In this document: in pieces, positions 1-7,379 of the stretch
Layout of the letters: each line of letters begins with the position of its first letter
How positions within the stretch are numbered: position 1 is the first letter of the stretch
Assembly (NCBI RefSeq): GCF_003977755.1
Contig: NZ_RQWN01000006.1
Span: 1 to 64,000 of the forward strand
From: Haloterrigena salifodinae
GTDB lineage: Archaea > Halobacteriota > Halobacteria > Halobacteriales > Natrialbaceae
Length of the DNA: 64,000 nt
Direction: 5' to 3'
Notes under the pieces: generated by a model
Seen by the model: the letters and a program-made list of their open reading frames with translations, nothing else
What the model was told of the DNA's origin: nothing
The model's database searches: none
Position numbers and translations under genes: made by a program

Positions 1-627
1 GTGAATCTCAACGAGGATCCGATGCCGCTGGCCGAACAGGCCGGCGTGATGAAAGACCGCCTCGAGGCGCTGCCCCTCGGGGAGTACGAACATGCCACCC
101 GAATCGTCTCGGAAGTCGAGTGCAACTGGAAGGTGTTCGCGAGTAACTACTCGGAGTGCGACCACTGCCAGGCTAACCATCAGGACTGGATCAAGGGCAT
201 CTCGCTCAACGATTCCGAACTCGAGGTCAACGACTACCACTGGGTGCTCCACTACACCCACGCCCAGGACGTCGAGGACGAGATGCGGATCCACGACGAG
301 CACGAGGCCCAGTTCCACTACTTCTGGCCGAACTTCACGGTCAACATGTACGGCACCGCCGACGGCTACGGCACCTACATCATCGATCCGATCGACACCG
401 ACCGCTTCCAGCTCATCGCGGACTACTACTTCCGCGATAGCGAACTCTCCGAGGAAGAGCGCGAGTTCGTCCGGACGAGCCGCCAGCTCCAGGAAGAAGA
501 CTTTGAGCTGGTCGAACGCCAGTGGGAAGGCCTCAGAACGGGCGCGCTCGCTCAGGCCCAGCTGGGCCCCAACGAACACACTGTCCACCGCTTCCACCAG
601 CTCGCCCAGGAAGCCTACGACTCGTGA
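1..627 (+). CDS. Rieske-type non-heme iron oxygenase, C-terminal catalytic part (5' truncated by window)
   Basis: This is the catalytic half of a Rieske mononuclear iron oxygenase alpha subunit, a family that hydroxylates aromatic rings or demethylates quaternary amines. The fragment shows the family core NWKVFASNYSECDHCQANH at residues 42-60, with the iron ligands expected at His55 and His60. The third ligand would be Asp167 in the helix LQEEDFELVERQ. The N-terminal Rieske [2Fe-2S] domain is missing because the gene begins outside the window, so the GTG at position 1 is not a real start. A small zinc-finger gene follows after 58 bp on the same strand. The substrate cannot be told from the sequence; the overall look is closer to the choline/carnitine-monooxygenase branch than to benzoate dioxygenases, but that is a weak impression. 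Confidence 0.85.
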   Translation: MNLNEDPMPLAEQAGVMKDRLEALPLGEYEHATRIVSEVECNWKVFASNYSECDHCQANHQDWIKGISLNDSELEVNDYHWVLHYTHAQDVEDEMRIHDEHEAQFHYFWPNFTVNMYGTADGYGTYIIDPIDTDRFQLIADYYFRDSELSEEEREFVRTSRQLQEEDFELVERQWEGLRTGALAQAQLGPNEHTVHRFHQLAQEAYDS

Positions 628-685
628 TGGTATTGCCGCTGCATAACCGATCGACACTGAAACACGACAATCAGAATCAGAACCC

Positions 686-1045
686 ATGAGTACCCAAGAT
701 CAGGCACCGTACGTCGCGTCCTGTCCGGAGTGCGACGTCGATCTGCGAACCGACGCCCCGAACGAGATCATCGACTTCCACCGCCGTCACTATCGCGTGA
801 CGGGCCACGACGTGGAGTTCGAACACGCGCAGTTGGAGTTAGACGAGGACGTCACGAGTGACGGTCTCAAGGATGTTGTCTGGCAGCTCCAAGAGCAGTA
901 CGAGAACGGCGTCCCGATCGGCGTCGTCGCGGCGGCGATGTCCGACCGCGGACTATCGATTGGTGAGACGGTAGACGAGATCCACGAGGTACGGATGACC
1001 GGCGGCCTGTACGAACCGCAGGACGACCATTTGGGCGCGTTCTGA
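686..1045 (+). CDS. small zinc-finger plus winged-helix protein
   Basis: A 119-residue acidic protein. The N-terminus has a C2H2-like zinc site (Cys13-x2-Cys16, then His32, His35 and His41). Residues about 58-115 resemble the winged-helix module at the C-terminus of archaeal MCM helicases: an acidic helix, then GVPIGVVAAAMSDRGLS, then a wing ending GGLYEPQDDHLGAF. It could bind DNA or act as an adaptor; no specific function is recognised. It lies 58 bp behind the Rieske oxygenase and may be cotranscribed with it. The ATG at 686 is the only start that keeps the zinc motif. Confidence 0.75.
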   Translation: MSTQDQAPYVASCPECDVDLRTDAPNEIIDFHRRHYRVTGHDVEFEHAQLELDEDVTSDGLKDVVWQLQEQYENGVPIGVVAAAMSDRGLSIGETVDEIHEVRMTGGLYEPQDDHLGAF

Positions 1046-1274
1046 CGTTGGTCCCGATCCTCGAGTCGCGTGCTTCGAAGTCGCCGCTGACGGGTGAGCC
1101 CGGGTTCTTCCTCTGGACCGACTTGCACCGCGTGTCCTGAAGAAGGCGCCGTCGCGGACCGCTGTCGACGAAACTACTGTCAGACCAACAAGAAACGGTC
1201 TTGCCTTCTACTGCAAAGACATCGAGACAACGTTGGTTCTCGACGCTTCATTATTTAGTTGAGACATCTCTGAC

Positions 1275-1409
1275 AAGGTGGCTGCGTTTCTGCAGAAACG
1301 CCGCGAGAAACACGATCTTTCCGAGGCTGAGTTTCTCGTCGATCAGTTTAGCTATCGGACTGCCCTTGCTCGAGTAGGATTATACGGTCGAGTGAATTAT
1401 ACTAGCTAA
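1275..1409 (+). pseudogene. transposase fragment, haloarchaeal DDE (IS6-like) type
   Basis: Translation from 1275 reads KVAAFLQKRREKHDLSEAEF, then LVD, then YRTALARVGLYGRVNY before a stop at 1407-1409. This matches the middle of haloarchaeal DDE transposases, where a REKHDL..EFLVDG segment carries the second catalytic Asp. There is no start codon and neither end of the gene is present, so it is a remnant. Confidence 0.6.
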
Positions 1410-1427
1410 AGCCACATTGAGAATTCG

Positions 1428-1638
1428 TTCTTCCGTGAGTTCCTCGACAAATACGACATCTCCGACGCCGCGTTTCTCGTCGATAGCGATCAATCACTGA
1501 ACGACGCCTACCAGCGGCGTGGCCTCGATTTCAGATGCAAAACGCACGGGATCCGACTAGTAGTAAACATATCTTTAGAGAGGTAAAACGAAGAACCTCT
1601 TCCTTTCTAAACCGCTTCAGCAACGAACACACGGAACG
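1428..1638 (+). pseudogene. second transposase fragment, IS6-like
   Basis: From 1428 the reading FFREFLDKYDISDAAFLVDS, then LNDAYQRRGLDFR, is again the transposase core around the second catalytic Asp. After a frame change near 1575 the reading HIFREVKRRTSSFLNRFSN continues into the region of the catalytic Glu (family consensus NAVERxFREVKRRTSSFSN). It is a second, differently decayed element directly behind the first. Confidence 0.65.
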
Positions 1639-2006
1639 GCTAATAAGTGCTTAATCTTGTTCGTATTTCTGGAATCAGCTTCCCTAACTACGATGGTAGA
1701 GTTCACTCGAGTTCGCTTCCTGTGTCCTATCGCGAAAGTTAAGAAGTATAATAAATGTCGAAGTCGATGGTTTATAATGTCGTATTTGTGTCCGCAATCG
1801 GCACAGTATGATGACGAACGACACCGTTCGTTGACGTGGAGGCACCCAATGGGATAGAGACGAGTATGCGTTCGAGCGTGGTCGCGCTTTCGAGGGTACT
1901 TCTCGCTGTTCTTATTCGGACCAGTAGCAGTAGTAATACGGCAGCCACTGGTAGTATAAGTTGCTCGAGTTCGTCGGAATCGGAGTCGACTCGAGCTGGG
2001 TTCCGC

Positions 2007-3329
2007 TCAGTCGTTGTCTGACACGCTTACAGACTCTTCACTGAACTCGACTGGTGTCTCGGTCCAGACGCCGGACGAAAGATCGATCGCATCGTTCCAC
2101 TTTGCGACTACCGTGGTCACTGCGAGGTCGCCAGCAATGTTGTTCATGGTCCGAAGGCGGTCGAGTAGTGGATCGATGCCCGCGATCATCCCAATGACCT
2201 CGAGTGGTAGCCCTACCTGCGTCAACACCGCAGTCATCATGACGAGGCTGGCACTGGGAACGCCCGCGGTGCCAATACTTGCAAGGAGTGCAGTAAGCAG
2301 GATGGTAAACTGTTCGACCAGTGTAAGGGAGACACCGGCCATATTCGCGGCGAAGACCGCGACAATACCGAGGTACATCGATGTCCCGTCCATATTGATC
2401 GTCGCACCTAACGGGAGTGAAAAGCCATACACGCGCTCTTCGACACGGAGGTTCTCGTCGGCATCCGACATCGTGACGGGAAGCGTTGCGGTGGACGATC
2501 GAATACTGAGTGCTGTAATAAGCGCCTCCTTGATCCCACGCAGGAAGGCCACTGGTGAAGCGCCGACTGCTCCTCGGATGATCAGGAGCAGATAGACGAG
2601 GGAAATCTGGAGGCCAATAGCAAGCGCGAGAGTCAGGGAGAGAGTGAAGTACGCACTAATCGCTTGTACGCCAACTTCCCCGAACAACGCTGCCATGAGT
2701 GCGAACACACCGAGGACGCCGAATTCCATAATTCCCCAGACGATTTTGAACATGACCTCTGCTCCGGCGTCAACTACGTCAAAGATGGTGTCAATGCCGT
2801 TCCGGACCGCTGAGTCCGGTTCGACTTCTGCTCGTACCATTGTCATCCCGAGACCGAAGATGAGGGTGAAGAATATGATCGCCAGAATGTTCCCCTCGGC
2901 TATCGCAGCGAACGGGTTCTCAGGGACAATATTGAATACTTGATCCACGAGCGACGGTGTTTGTTCGGTCTGGACGTCAGTCTGCTCTACGGTCATCCCT
3001 GCGCCGGGGTTGATGAGATTGCTCATACCGAGTCCCATCGCGATAGCAACAGCCGTCGTGGCGATATACAGGAGTACGACCTGTCCGCCGACCTTCCCCA
3101 AATTCTTCGGGGAGAGTTCTCGCGTCGCCATCAATAATGTGAATATTATGATGGGAACGATGATCATCTCGAGTAATCGGACAAAGAGATCACCAACCGG
3201 CTGCAGTGACGTTGCCGGCTGACCAACTCCCAGTCCAACGAGAGCACCGAGAACGAACGCTGCTCCGATTCGATAAACGATCGGAACTGATCGGTATTGT
3301 CGCCATGCCGACCGAAATAATCTAGCCAT
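2007..3329 (-). CDS. dicarboxylate/amino acid:cation symporter (DAACS family)
   Basis: A 440-residue membrane carrier of the glutamate/C4-dicarboxylate:Na+/H+ symporter family (GltP/DctA type). It has the family signatures in order: the first transmembrane helices with FVRLLEMIIVPIIIFTL, the re-entrant loop SSTATLPVTM, the helix motif GATINMDGTSMY, and the C-terminal substrate-binding stretch DRLRTMNNIAGDLAVTTVVA with its conserved Asp, Arg, Thr and Asn. The start chosen is ATG at 3329; an upstream TTG at 3338 would add three residues. It stands alone between transposase remnants. The most likely substrates are glutamate, aspartate or C4-dicarboxylates; the family does not allow a finer call by eye. 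Confidence 0.9.
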   Translation of the reverse strand: MARLFRSAWRQYRSVPIVYRIGAAFVLGALVGLGVGQPATSLQPVGDLFVRLLEMIIVPIIIFTLLMATRELSPKNLGKVGGQVVLLYIATTAVAIAMGLGMSNLINPGAGMTVEQTDVQTEQTPSLVDQVFNIVPENPFAAIAEGNILAIIFFTLIFGLGMTMVRAEVEPDSAVRNGIDTIFDVVDAGAEVMFKIVWGIMEFGVLGVFALMAALFGEVGVQAISAYFTLSLTLALAIGLQISLVYLLLIIRGAVGASPVAFLRGIKEALITALSIRSSTATLPVTMSDADENLRVEERVYGFSLPLGATINMDGTSMYLGIVAVFAANMAGVSLTLVEQFTILLTALLASIGTAGVPSASLVMMTAVLTQVGLPLEVIGMIAGIDPLLDRLRTMNNIAGDLAVTTVVAKWNDAIDLSSGVWTETPVEFSEESVSVSDND

Positions 3330-3392
3330 AGTTTCCAATGTAAAATTCAGGAACTTGCTGATAGTCTTTACGGATTAAACTATATAGTTCTG

Positions 3393-3482
3393 GGTCTCCT
3401 CGGCTATCGTCTTTCCATCGAGCGATTGATGCGGTCGCTGTCGCTTATAGTAATGCACAAGTTATGCAATCCATTTGCGTGC
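3393..3482 (-). pseudogene. C-terminal transposase/integrase-core remnant
   Basis: On the minus strand the reading LVHYYKRQRPHQSLDGKTIA, preceded by ARKWIA and a stop, matches the end of an integrase-core transposase (typical form YNxxRPHQALDGRTPxEE). Nothing upstream continues it. It may belong to the same kind of element as the fragment at 1275. Confidence 0.55.
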
Positions 3483-3604
3483 GCTCGACCGACTGCTATC
3501 CAGGCGTTCAGCCGCGTAACTCCCGTTGGGCGAGTCTTCCAGCAGAGATTTAGACGTACTCTCTGACCTGTTCGATTCTCAACTGTCCTCTCTATACACG
3601 GTCG

Positions 3605-3675
3605 CTATCTCACCTATTCCACCTATTGCAACCCTTCTATCTATTTTATCTATCTGAACTATTGCACCTATTCTT
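3605..3675 (+). repeat. degenerate CTATT/CACC micro-repeat tract
   Basis: About 70 bp made of irregular copies of CTATT, CACCTATT and CTATTGCA. A tract of the same kind in reverse orientation is at 55791-55826. The rest of the gap 3340-3842 holds only the transposase remnant and the malate synthase terminator area; no other gene is visible there. Confidence 0.5.
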
Positions 3676-3842
3676 CCTCTTCCCTCTATGAGGCGTCCGT
3701 ATTCAATTTCCAGCACCGAGACGCTTGTTCGTCTGGACCACCAGTCTTCATCCGGACCACTACTGACCGTCGGATCTCCGAACCGCTCTCACAAACCCCT
3801 CTAATATAGAAAATACCGGATTCTCTGAATATTGCGCCCTGA

Positions 3843-5153
3843 TCAGCCGACCACCATCGCGCGCTCCACGAGGTCCTCGCCGTACATCTCCTCTAAGTCC
3901 TCGTGTTGGTCCGGCCGGTTCTCGTAGACGTCTTGGAACAGCGTGATCGGGGTCTGGGCCGCCTGGTAGGTAGCCTCGTCCCACATTCGGTCGTTGCTGA
4001 TCTCGACCTCGACGCCGTCGATGACGATGGTCGCCGATCGCTCCATCGCGATCGCACCCTTTCCGGCTTCCTTGGCCGCTTCGAACTCCTCCATCGAGTC
4101 GACGATGTCGTTCAGACTCGGGATGTAGGAGGCCAGATCCAGAAGCTCCTGGGAGAGTTCGTCGCCGTCGAGTTCGCGCTCGTCGCCGCCGACGCTGAGT
4201 CTGTACTGGTCGTCTGTCGCTTCTTTGAGTTCGATCGCGTCGCCCTCGTAAACGTAGCGACCGTCCTCCGCTTCGAGTTCGATCTCGCGGTCGTCGACCT
4301 CGAGAAGCCAGCTTCCGTTCTTCGGCGGGAGCGGCGACTTGTTTGCCTCGACGACCTGACCGGGGGTCAGCGACCAGATTCCGAGCATCCCCTTCGCCTG
4401 GTTGTCGGTCATCCGCTCGTGGTAGCCCTCGACATCGCGGATGTCGTCGTACGGGCCGTCGATTGCGATCAGTCCAGCCGCGCTCGCGCCGCGGGAGGTG
4501 TTGTGTCGCAGCTCCGGCCACGGCGGCAGTTCGCCAGTCGGCGTGATCGCGCGCATGTCCTTGGTGTAGTCGACCTCGCCGTCGACGAGGAGGAACAGCC
4601 GCTCTAAGTTGTTCGAGGGCTTGCCCATCTCCTCGCGGAGGTCGCCGAGCGCCAGTTCGGCCTCGCCGCTCTCGACGATGACCGACATGGCCAGACTCCC
4701 CTCCTCCAGTCCGTGCTCGTTCTCGACGATGGTGATGAACTCGTCGGCCTTCTTCCAGTCGTCGATGTCGCCGACTTCCGGAATCACGACGCCGTCGAGG
4801 TGTTCGACGGCGTCGTTTTCGGGATCTGCGAGCTCGAGGATTTGCTGGAAGCCCTGGTATCGGGTCTCGGGGCTCTCGCGGTGCCAGACGACGCGGGGGT
4901 GGACCTCGCCGGGGACGTTGTCGCCGTCTTCGGACAACACGTCGATGATGTTCTCGATTCCCTCGTCGCGCATCGAAGGGGCCGTCGCGTCCTCGTTGTC
5001 CGGCACCCAGACGTCCGGCGCTTCGATGCCGCTAAGCTGGGCGGCACGGCGCAGCATCTTGGCGGAATCGTCTTCTCCTTTCACGGCCGTCGGGGTCGTA
5101 AAGAACGTCCGAACGAACTCCCGATCGTGAAGGCGATCAGTGTGCGTACTCAT
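3843..5153 (-). CDS. aceB: malate synthase, haloarchaeal type
   Basis: A 436-residue protein matching the short haloarchaeal malate synthase characterised in Haloferax volcanii, which condenses glyoxylate and acetyl-CoA to malate in the glyoxylate cycle. Diagnostic stretches are VRTFFTTPTAVKGEDDSAKM near the N-terminus, VWVPDNEDATAPSMRDEG, RLFLLVDGEVDYTKDMRA, the central LRHNTSRGASAAG and the C-terminal MWDEATYQAA. This family is unlike bacterial MSA/MSG enzymes. No isocitrate lyase gene is next to it, although that partner is commonly nearby. An IclR regulator lies 201 bp upstream on the same strand. An AT-rich box (ATATTAATAG on the minus strand) about 35 bp upstream of the ATG is a plausible promoter. 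Confidence 0.93.
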   Translation of the reverse strand: MSTHTDRLHDREFVRTFFTTPTAVKGEDDSAKMLRRAAQLSGIEAPDVWVPDNEDATAPSMRDEGIENIIDVLSEDGDNVPGEVHPRVVWHRESPETRYQGFQQILELADPENDAVEHLDGVVIPEVGDIDDWKKADEFITIVENEHGLEEGSLAMSVIVESGEAELALGDLREEMGKPSNNLERLFLLVDGEVDYTKDMRAITPTGELPPWPELRHNTSRGASAAGLIAIDGPYDDIRDVEGYHERMTDNQAKGMLGIWSLTPGQVVEANKSPLPPKNGSWLLEVDDREIELEAEDGRYVYEGDAIELKEATDDQYRLSVGGDERELDGDELSQELLDLASYIPSLNDIVDSMEEFEAAKEAGKGAIAMERSATIVIDGVEVEISNDRMWDEATYQAAQTPITLFQDVYENRPDQHEDLEEMYGEDLVERAMVVG

Positions 5154-5354
5154 GAATCCAATTACCGGTATTCTTTCCTACTATTAATATTGTGTGGTGC
5201 GCTCTCTCGGTAGCCGCTATCACGGTCGGCCGCACGAATCGTAGGTACTGTCCGCTTCCCATCGGCGTTTGTCGGTGGCTTCTCCCGGCTCAACACTCAC
5301 GATCGGGCGTGCGACGTAGAACGTCAGAACGGATCGCTGACAGCGGTCGCGTCG

Positions 5355-6122
5355 TCAGACGTTGTACTTGTTGAGTTCGATCACGTTCACCGTTCGCTGG
5401 AGTTCACTGACGAACTCGTTCGACTCCCAGTCGTCGTCGATCCGGGCGGTCGGCCCCGACACGCTGATCGCGCCGATGACGTCCGAATCGAACTTGATCG
5501 GCGCGGCGATACAGCGAAGCCCCTCGAGTCGCTCCTCGTCGTCGACCGCGAACCCGCGCTCTCTCGTCCGCTCGAGTTCCTCGAAGAGTTCTCCGCGCGA
5601 CGTTATCGTCTGGGGCGTCACCTGCGGGAGCCCGTGTTGGTCGATAATCGCGTCGACGCGATCCGCCGGGAGCCGGGAGAGGATCGCCTTCCCGAACGCC
5701 GTGCTGTGCATGTGGTGTCGACAGCCGATGTAGGTGTCCAGTTCGACCGCGCGCTCGCCCTTCGAACGGCACAGGTAGACGCCCTTGCCGTCCTCTTCGA
5801 CGACGAGGTGGACGAGTTCGCCCGACTCTTCGGCCAACTCCTCGACCTTCGGCTCCGCGACCTTGTAGACGTCTCTCTGGCTCCGGATCTGCCCGCCGAT
5901 ATCGAGGAACTTGAGGCTGAGCCGGTAGGTTTTGGTCTCCGAATCCTTCACGACGTAGCCGTGTTTCTCGAGCGTGCTGAGGTGGTTGTGGACCGCGCTT
6001 TTCCCCATCTCGAGTTCGTTCGCAAGCGTCGTCACTCGCGCTTCCCCCAACTGGTTGAGCTCCGCGATGATTCGCAGCGACTTCTCGGTCGTCCGGACCG
6101 GGTGTTTCGCCCGTTTCGTCAT
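5355..6122 (-). CDS. IclR-family transcriptional regulator
   Basis: A 255-residue regulator. Residues about 12-60 form the winged helix-turn-helix (TTEKSLRIIAELNQLGEARV, then LANELEMGKSAVHNHLSTLE). Residues about 75-250 are the IclR effector domain (GELVHLVVEEDGKGVYL, HSTAFGKAILSRLP, GLRCIAAPI). I take ATG at 6122 as the start, since all close relatives begin near MTKR; an upstream extension to 6164 would add a hydrophobic leader absent from the family. A TATA-like CTTATATTG lies about 25 bp upstream. It precedes aceB on the same strand and is a candidate regulator of it, by analogy with bacterial IclR/aceBAK. That link is inference. Confidence 0.9.
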   Translation of the reverse strand: MTKRAKHPVRTTEKSLRIIAELNQLGEARVTTLANELEMGKSAVHNHLSTLEKHGYVVKDSETKTYRLSLKFLDIGGQIRSQRDVYKVAEPKVEELAEESGELVHLVVEEDGKGVYLCRSKGERAVELDTYIGCRHHMHSTAFGKAILSRLPADRVDAIIDQHGLPQVTPQTITSRGELFEELERTRERGFAVDDEERLEGLRCIAAPIKFDSDVIGAISVSGPTARIDDDWESNEFVSELQRTVNVIELNKYNV

Positions 6123-6853
6123 AGTCAACTGTATTATCACGAGCAATATAAGTGTTGTTCTCACATAGCAAACAATGTGTCTATCGGTGTCGAGGATAGG
6201 CTCGTTTTATCGTTTTCCGGCAGCGATACACCGGAACTCCTCCCGCTCCTGCCGATCCTCGCCAGCCCCGGGCGATGCCGTTTCGGATAGCGAATCGAAC
6301 GGCGCCGAACTGGCAGTCGCCTTTGCTGCGAAGAGAGTCTCAACCACGCGTCTCCGTGGTTAATTCCGAATCTATGTCCCTCAACCGCTGGGGACGCTTT
6401 CTCCGGCCAACCGTTCTGGAATAGAAAACGACGGAGCGTGGCTCCTTTGTTCCTCTCCGTTTCGCTGCGACACTATCTCAATTATTTACAGATGTACGAG
6501 TGTAATTCAGTTGGCCGGCGTGTTCACCGTTGGCAATGATTCTGGAATAGAGAACAACTGAACTGCTTCGAGTCAGCGAGCCGGACCCAGTAGTCGCGCC
6601 TCGCTGGTCTTCCCGTCCGTTCACAATTCGCCATCGCGGAACAGAGGTGGAATACGAACGAAACACGGACGGGAGTTGGACGGAAGACAGGCGAATAGGC
6701 GGAAGACGAACGGCACACAATGACGAGACGGCCGAAACCGACGACGGACTTTCGTGAACCATCCGGGAGGTAATCCCGAAATACTCGCCTTGCTTCGCTG
6801 TAGAATCGGTGAGCCGCGCTGTACCGGACCCGGTGAGCCGCGTTACACCGGAG
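6123..6853. other. 731-bp gap without a supported gene
   Basis: No reading frame here looks like a protein. The gap holds the promoter region of the IclR gene, the palindrome at 6486-6505 and a near-duplicate of TCTGGAATAGA at about 6415 and 6540. The duplicate may be leftover of a small local duplication. Confidence 0.5.
6486..6505. promoter_or_regulatory. 20-bp palindrome TTACA-N3-GTAC-N3-TGTAA, copy 1
   Basis: TTACAGATGTACGAGTGTAA, a dyad centred on GTAC. The same 14 fixed bases with identical spacing recur at 18536-18555 and 55290-55309. It lies 364 bp upstream of the IclR gene start. It is a candidate operator for an unknown dimeric regulator. Confidence 0.5.
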
Positions 6854-7222
6854 TCAGTCTAACGATTCGACGAGTTCGACTTTCCGACCGTCCGGGTCGT
6901 AGACGAACGCCGTTCGAGCACCGGCCTCGGGCTGATCACCCGGTTCTTTGACGACGCCGTAGTGATCAATCTCCGCGAACACCTCGTCGACGTCGTCGAC
7001 GCCGATGGCGAGGTGGTCCCAGGCCGTTCCCTCTTCGAACTCCGTCTCACCGTCGGTATCGGAAAGCTGCAGTTCGATCCCGTTTTCGTCCGCGATGTAC
7101 CGGTTTTTCGTTTCGCCGTCCGGGGTTTCGAACTCCCAGCTCTCCTCGAACCCGAACTGTTCGTAGAACTCGATCGTCTCGTCGGCGTCGGCGACGTTGA
7201 TGTTGAGATGGATGAACTCCAT
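6854..7222 (-). CDS. VOC-superfamily (glyoxalase/dioxygenase) protein
   Basis: A 122-residue single VOC module pair, beginning MEFIHLNINVADADETIEFY and ending YDPDGRKVELVES, as in lactoylglutathione lyase-like proteins. The putative metal ligands are His5, Glu51 (IELQL), His69 (AWDHLAIGV) and Glu118 (KVELVE), the usual H/E/H/E pattern. It stands alone, transcribed away from the lactate module. Such proteins can be glyoxalases, epimerases or dioxygenases; the substrate is not clear. Confidence 0.85.
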   Translation of the reverse strand: MEFIHLNINVADADETIEFYEQFGFEESWEFETPDGETKNRYIADENGIELQLSDTDGETEFEEGTAWDHLAIGVDDVDEVFAEIDHYGVVKEPGDQPEAGARTAFVYDPDGRKVELVESLD

Positions 7223-7379
7223 ATCTCAGTTCCCGACGACCATTCTCTTAAAGTCGTTGATCAGTGCTCGAGGCGACCCGCTCGAGACACGGGTCGGTCC
7301 CCAATCAGTGTACCTTTCGAAGGTAACGGATGCAACTAATGGCAGGGTTTATAATAATTGATGTACGAAAAAGAATACG

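Noticed and set aside
1657-1857. Plus-strand 66-codon frame
   Set aside because: Lies in AT-rich sequence among transposase debris; no conserved features.
3605-3675. Short regular repeats as a CRISPR array
   Set aside because: Units are 5-9 bp and irregular, with no spacers and no cas genes.
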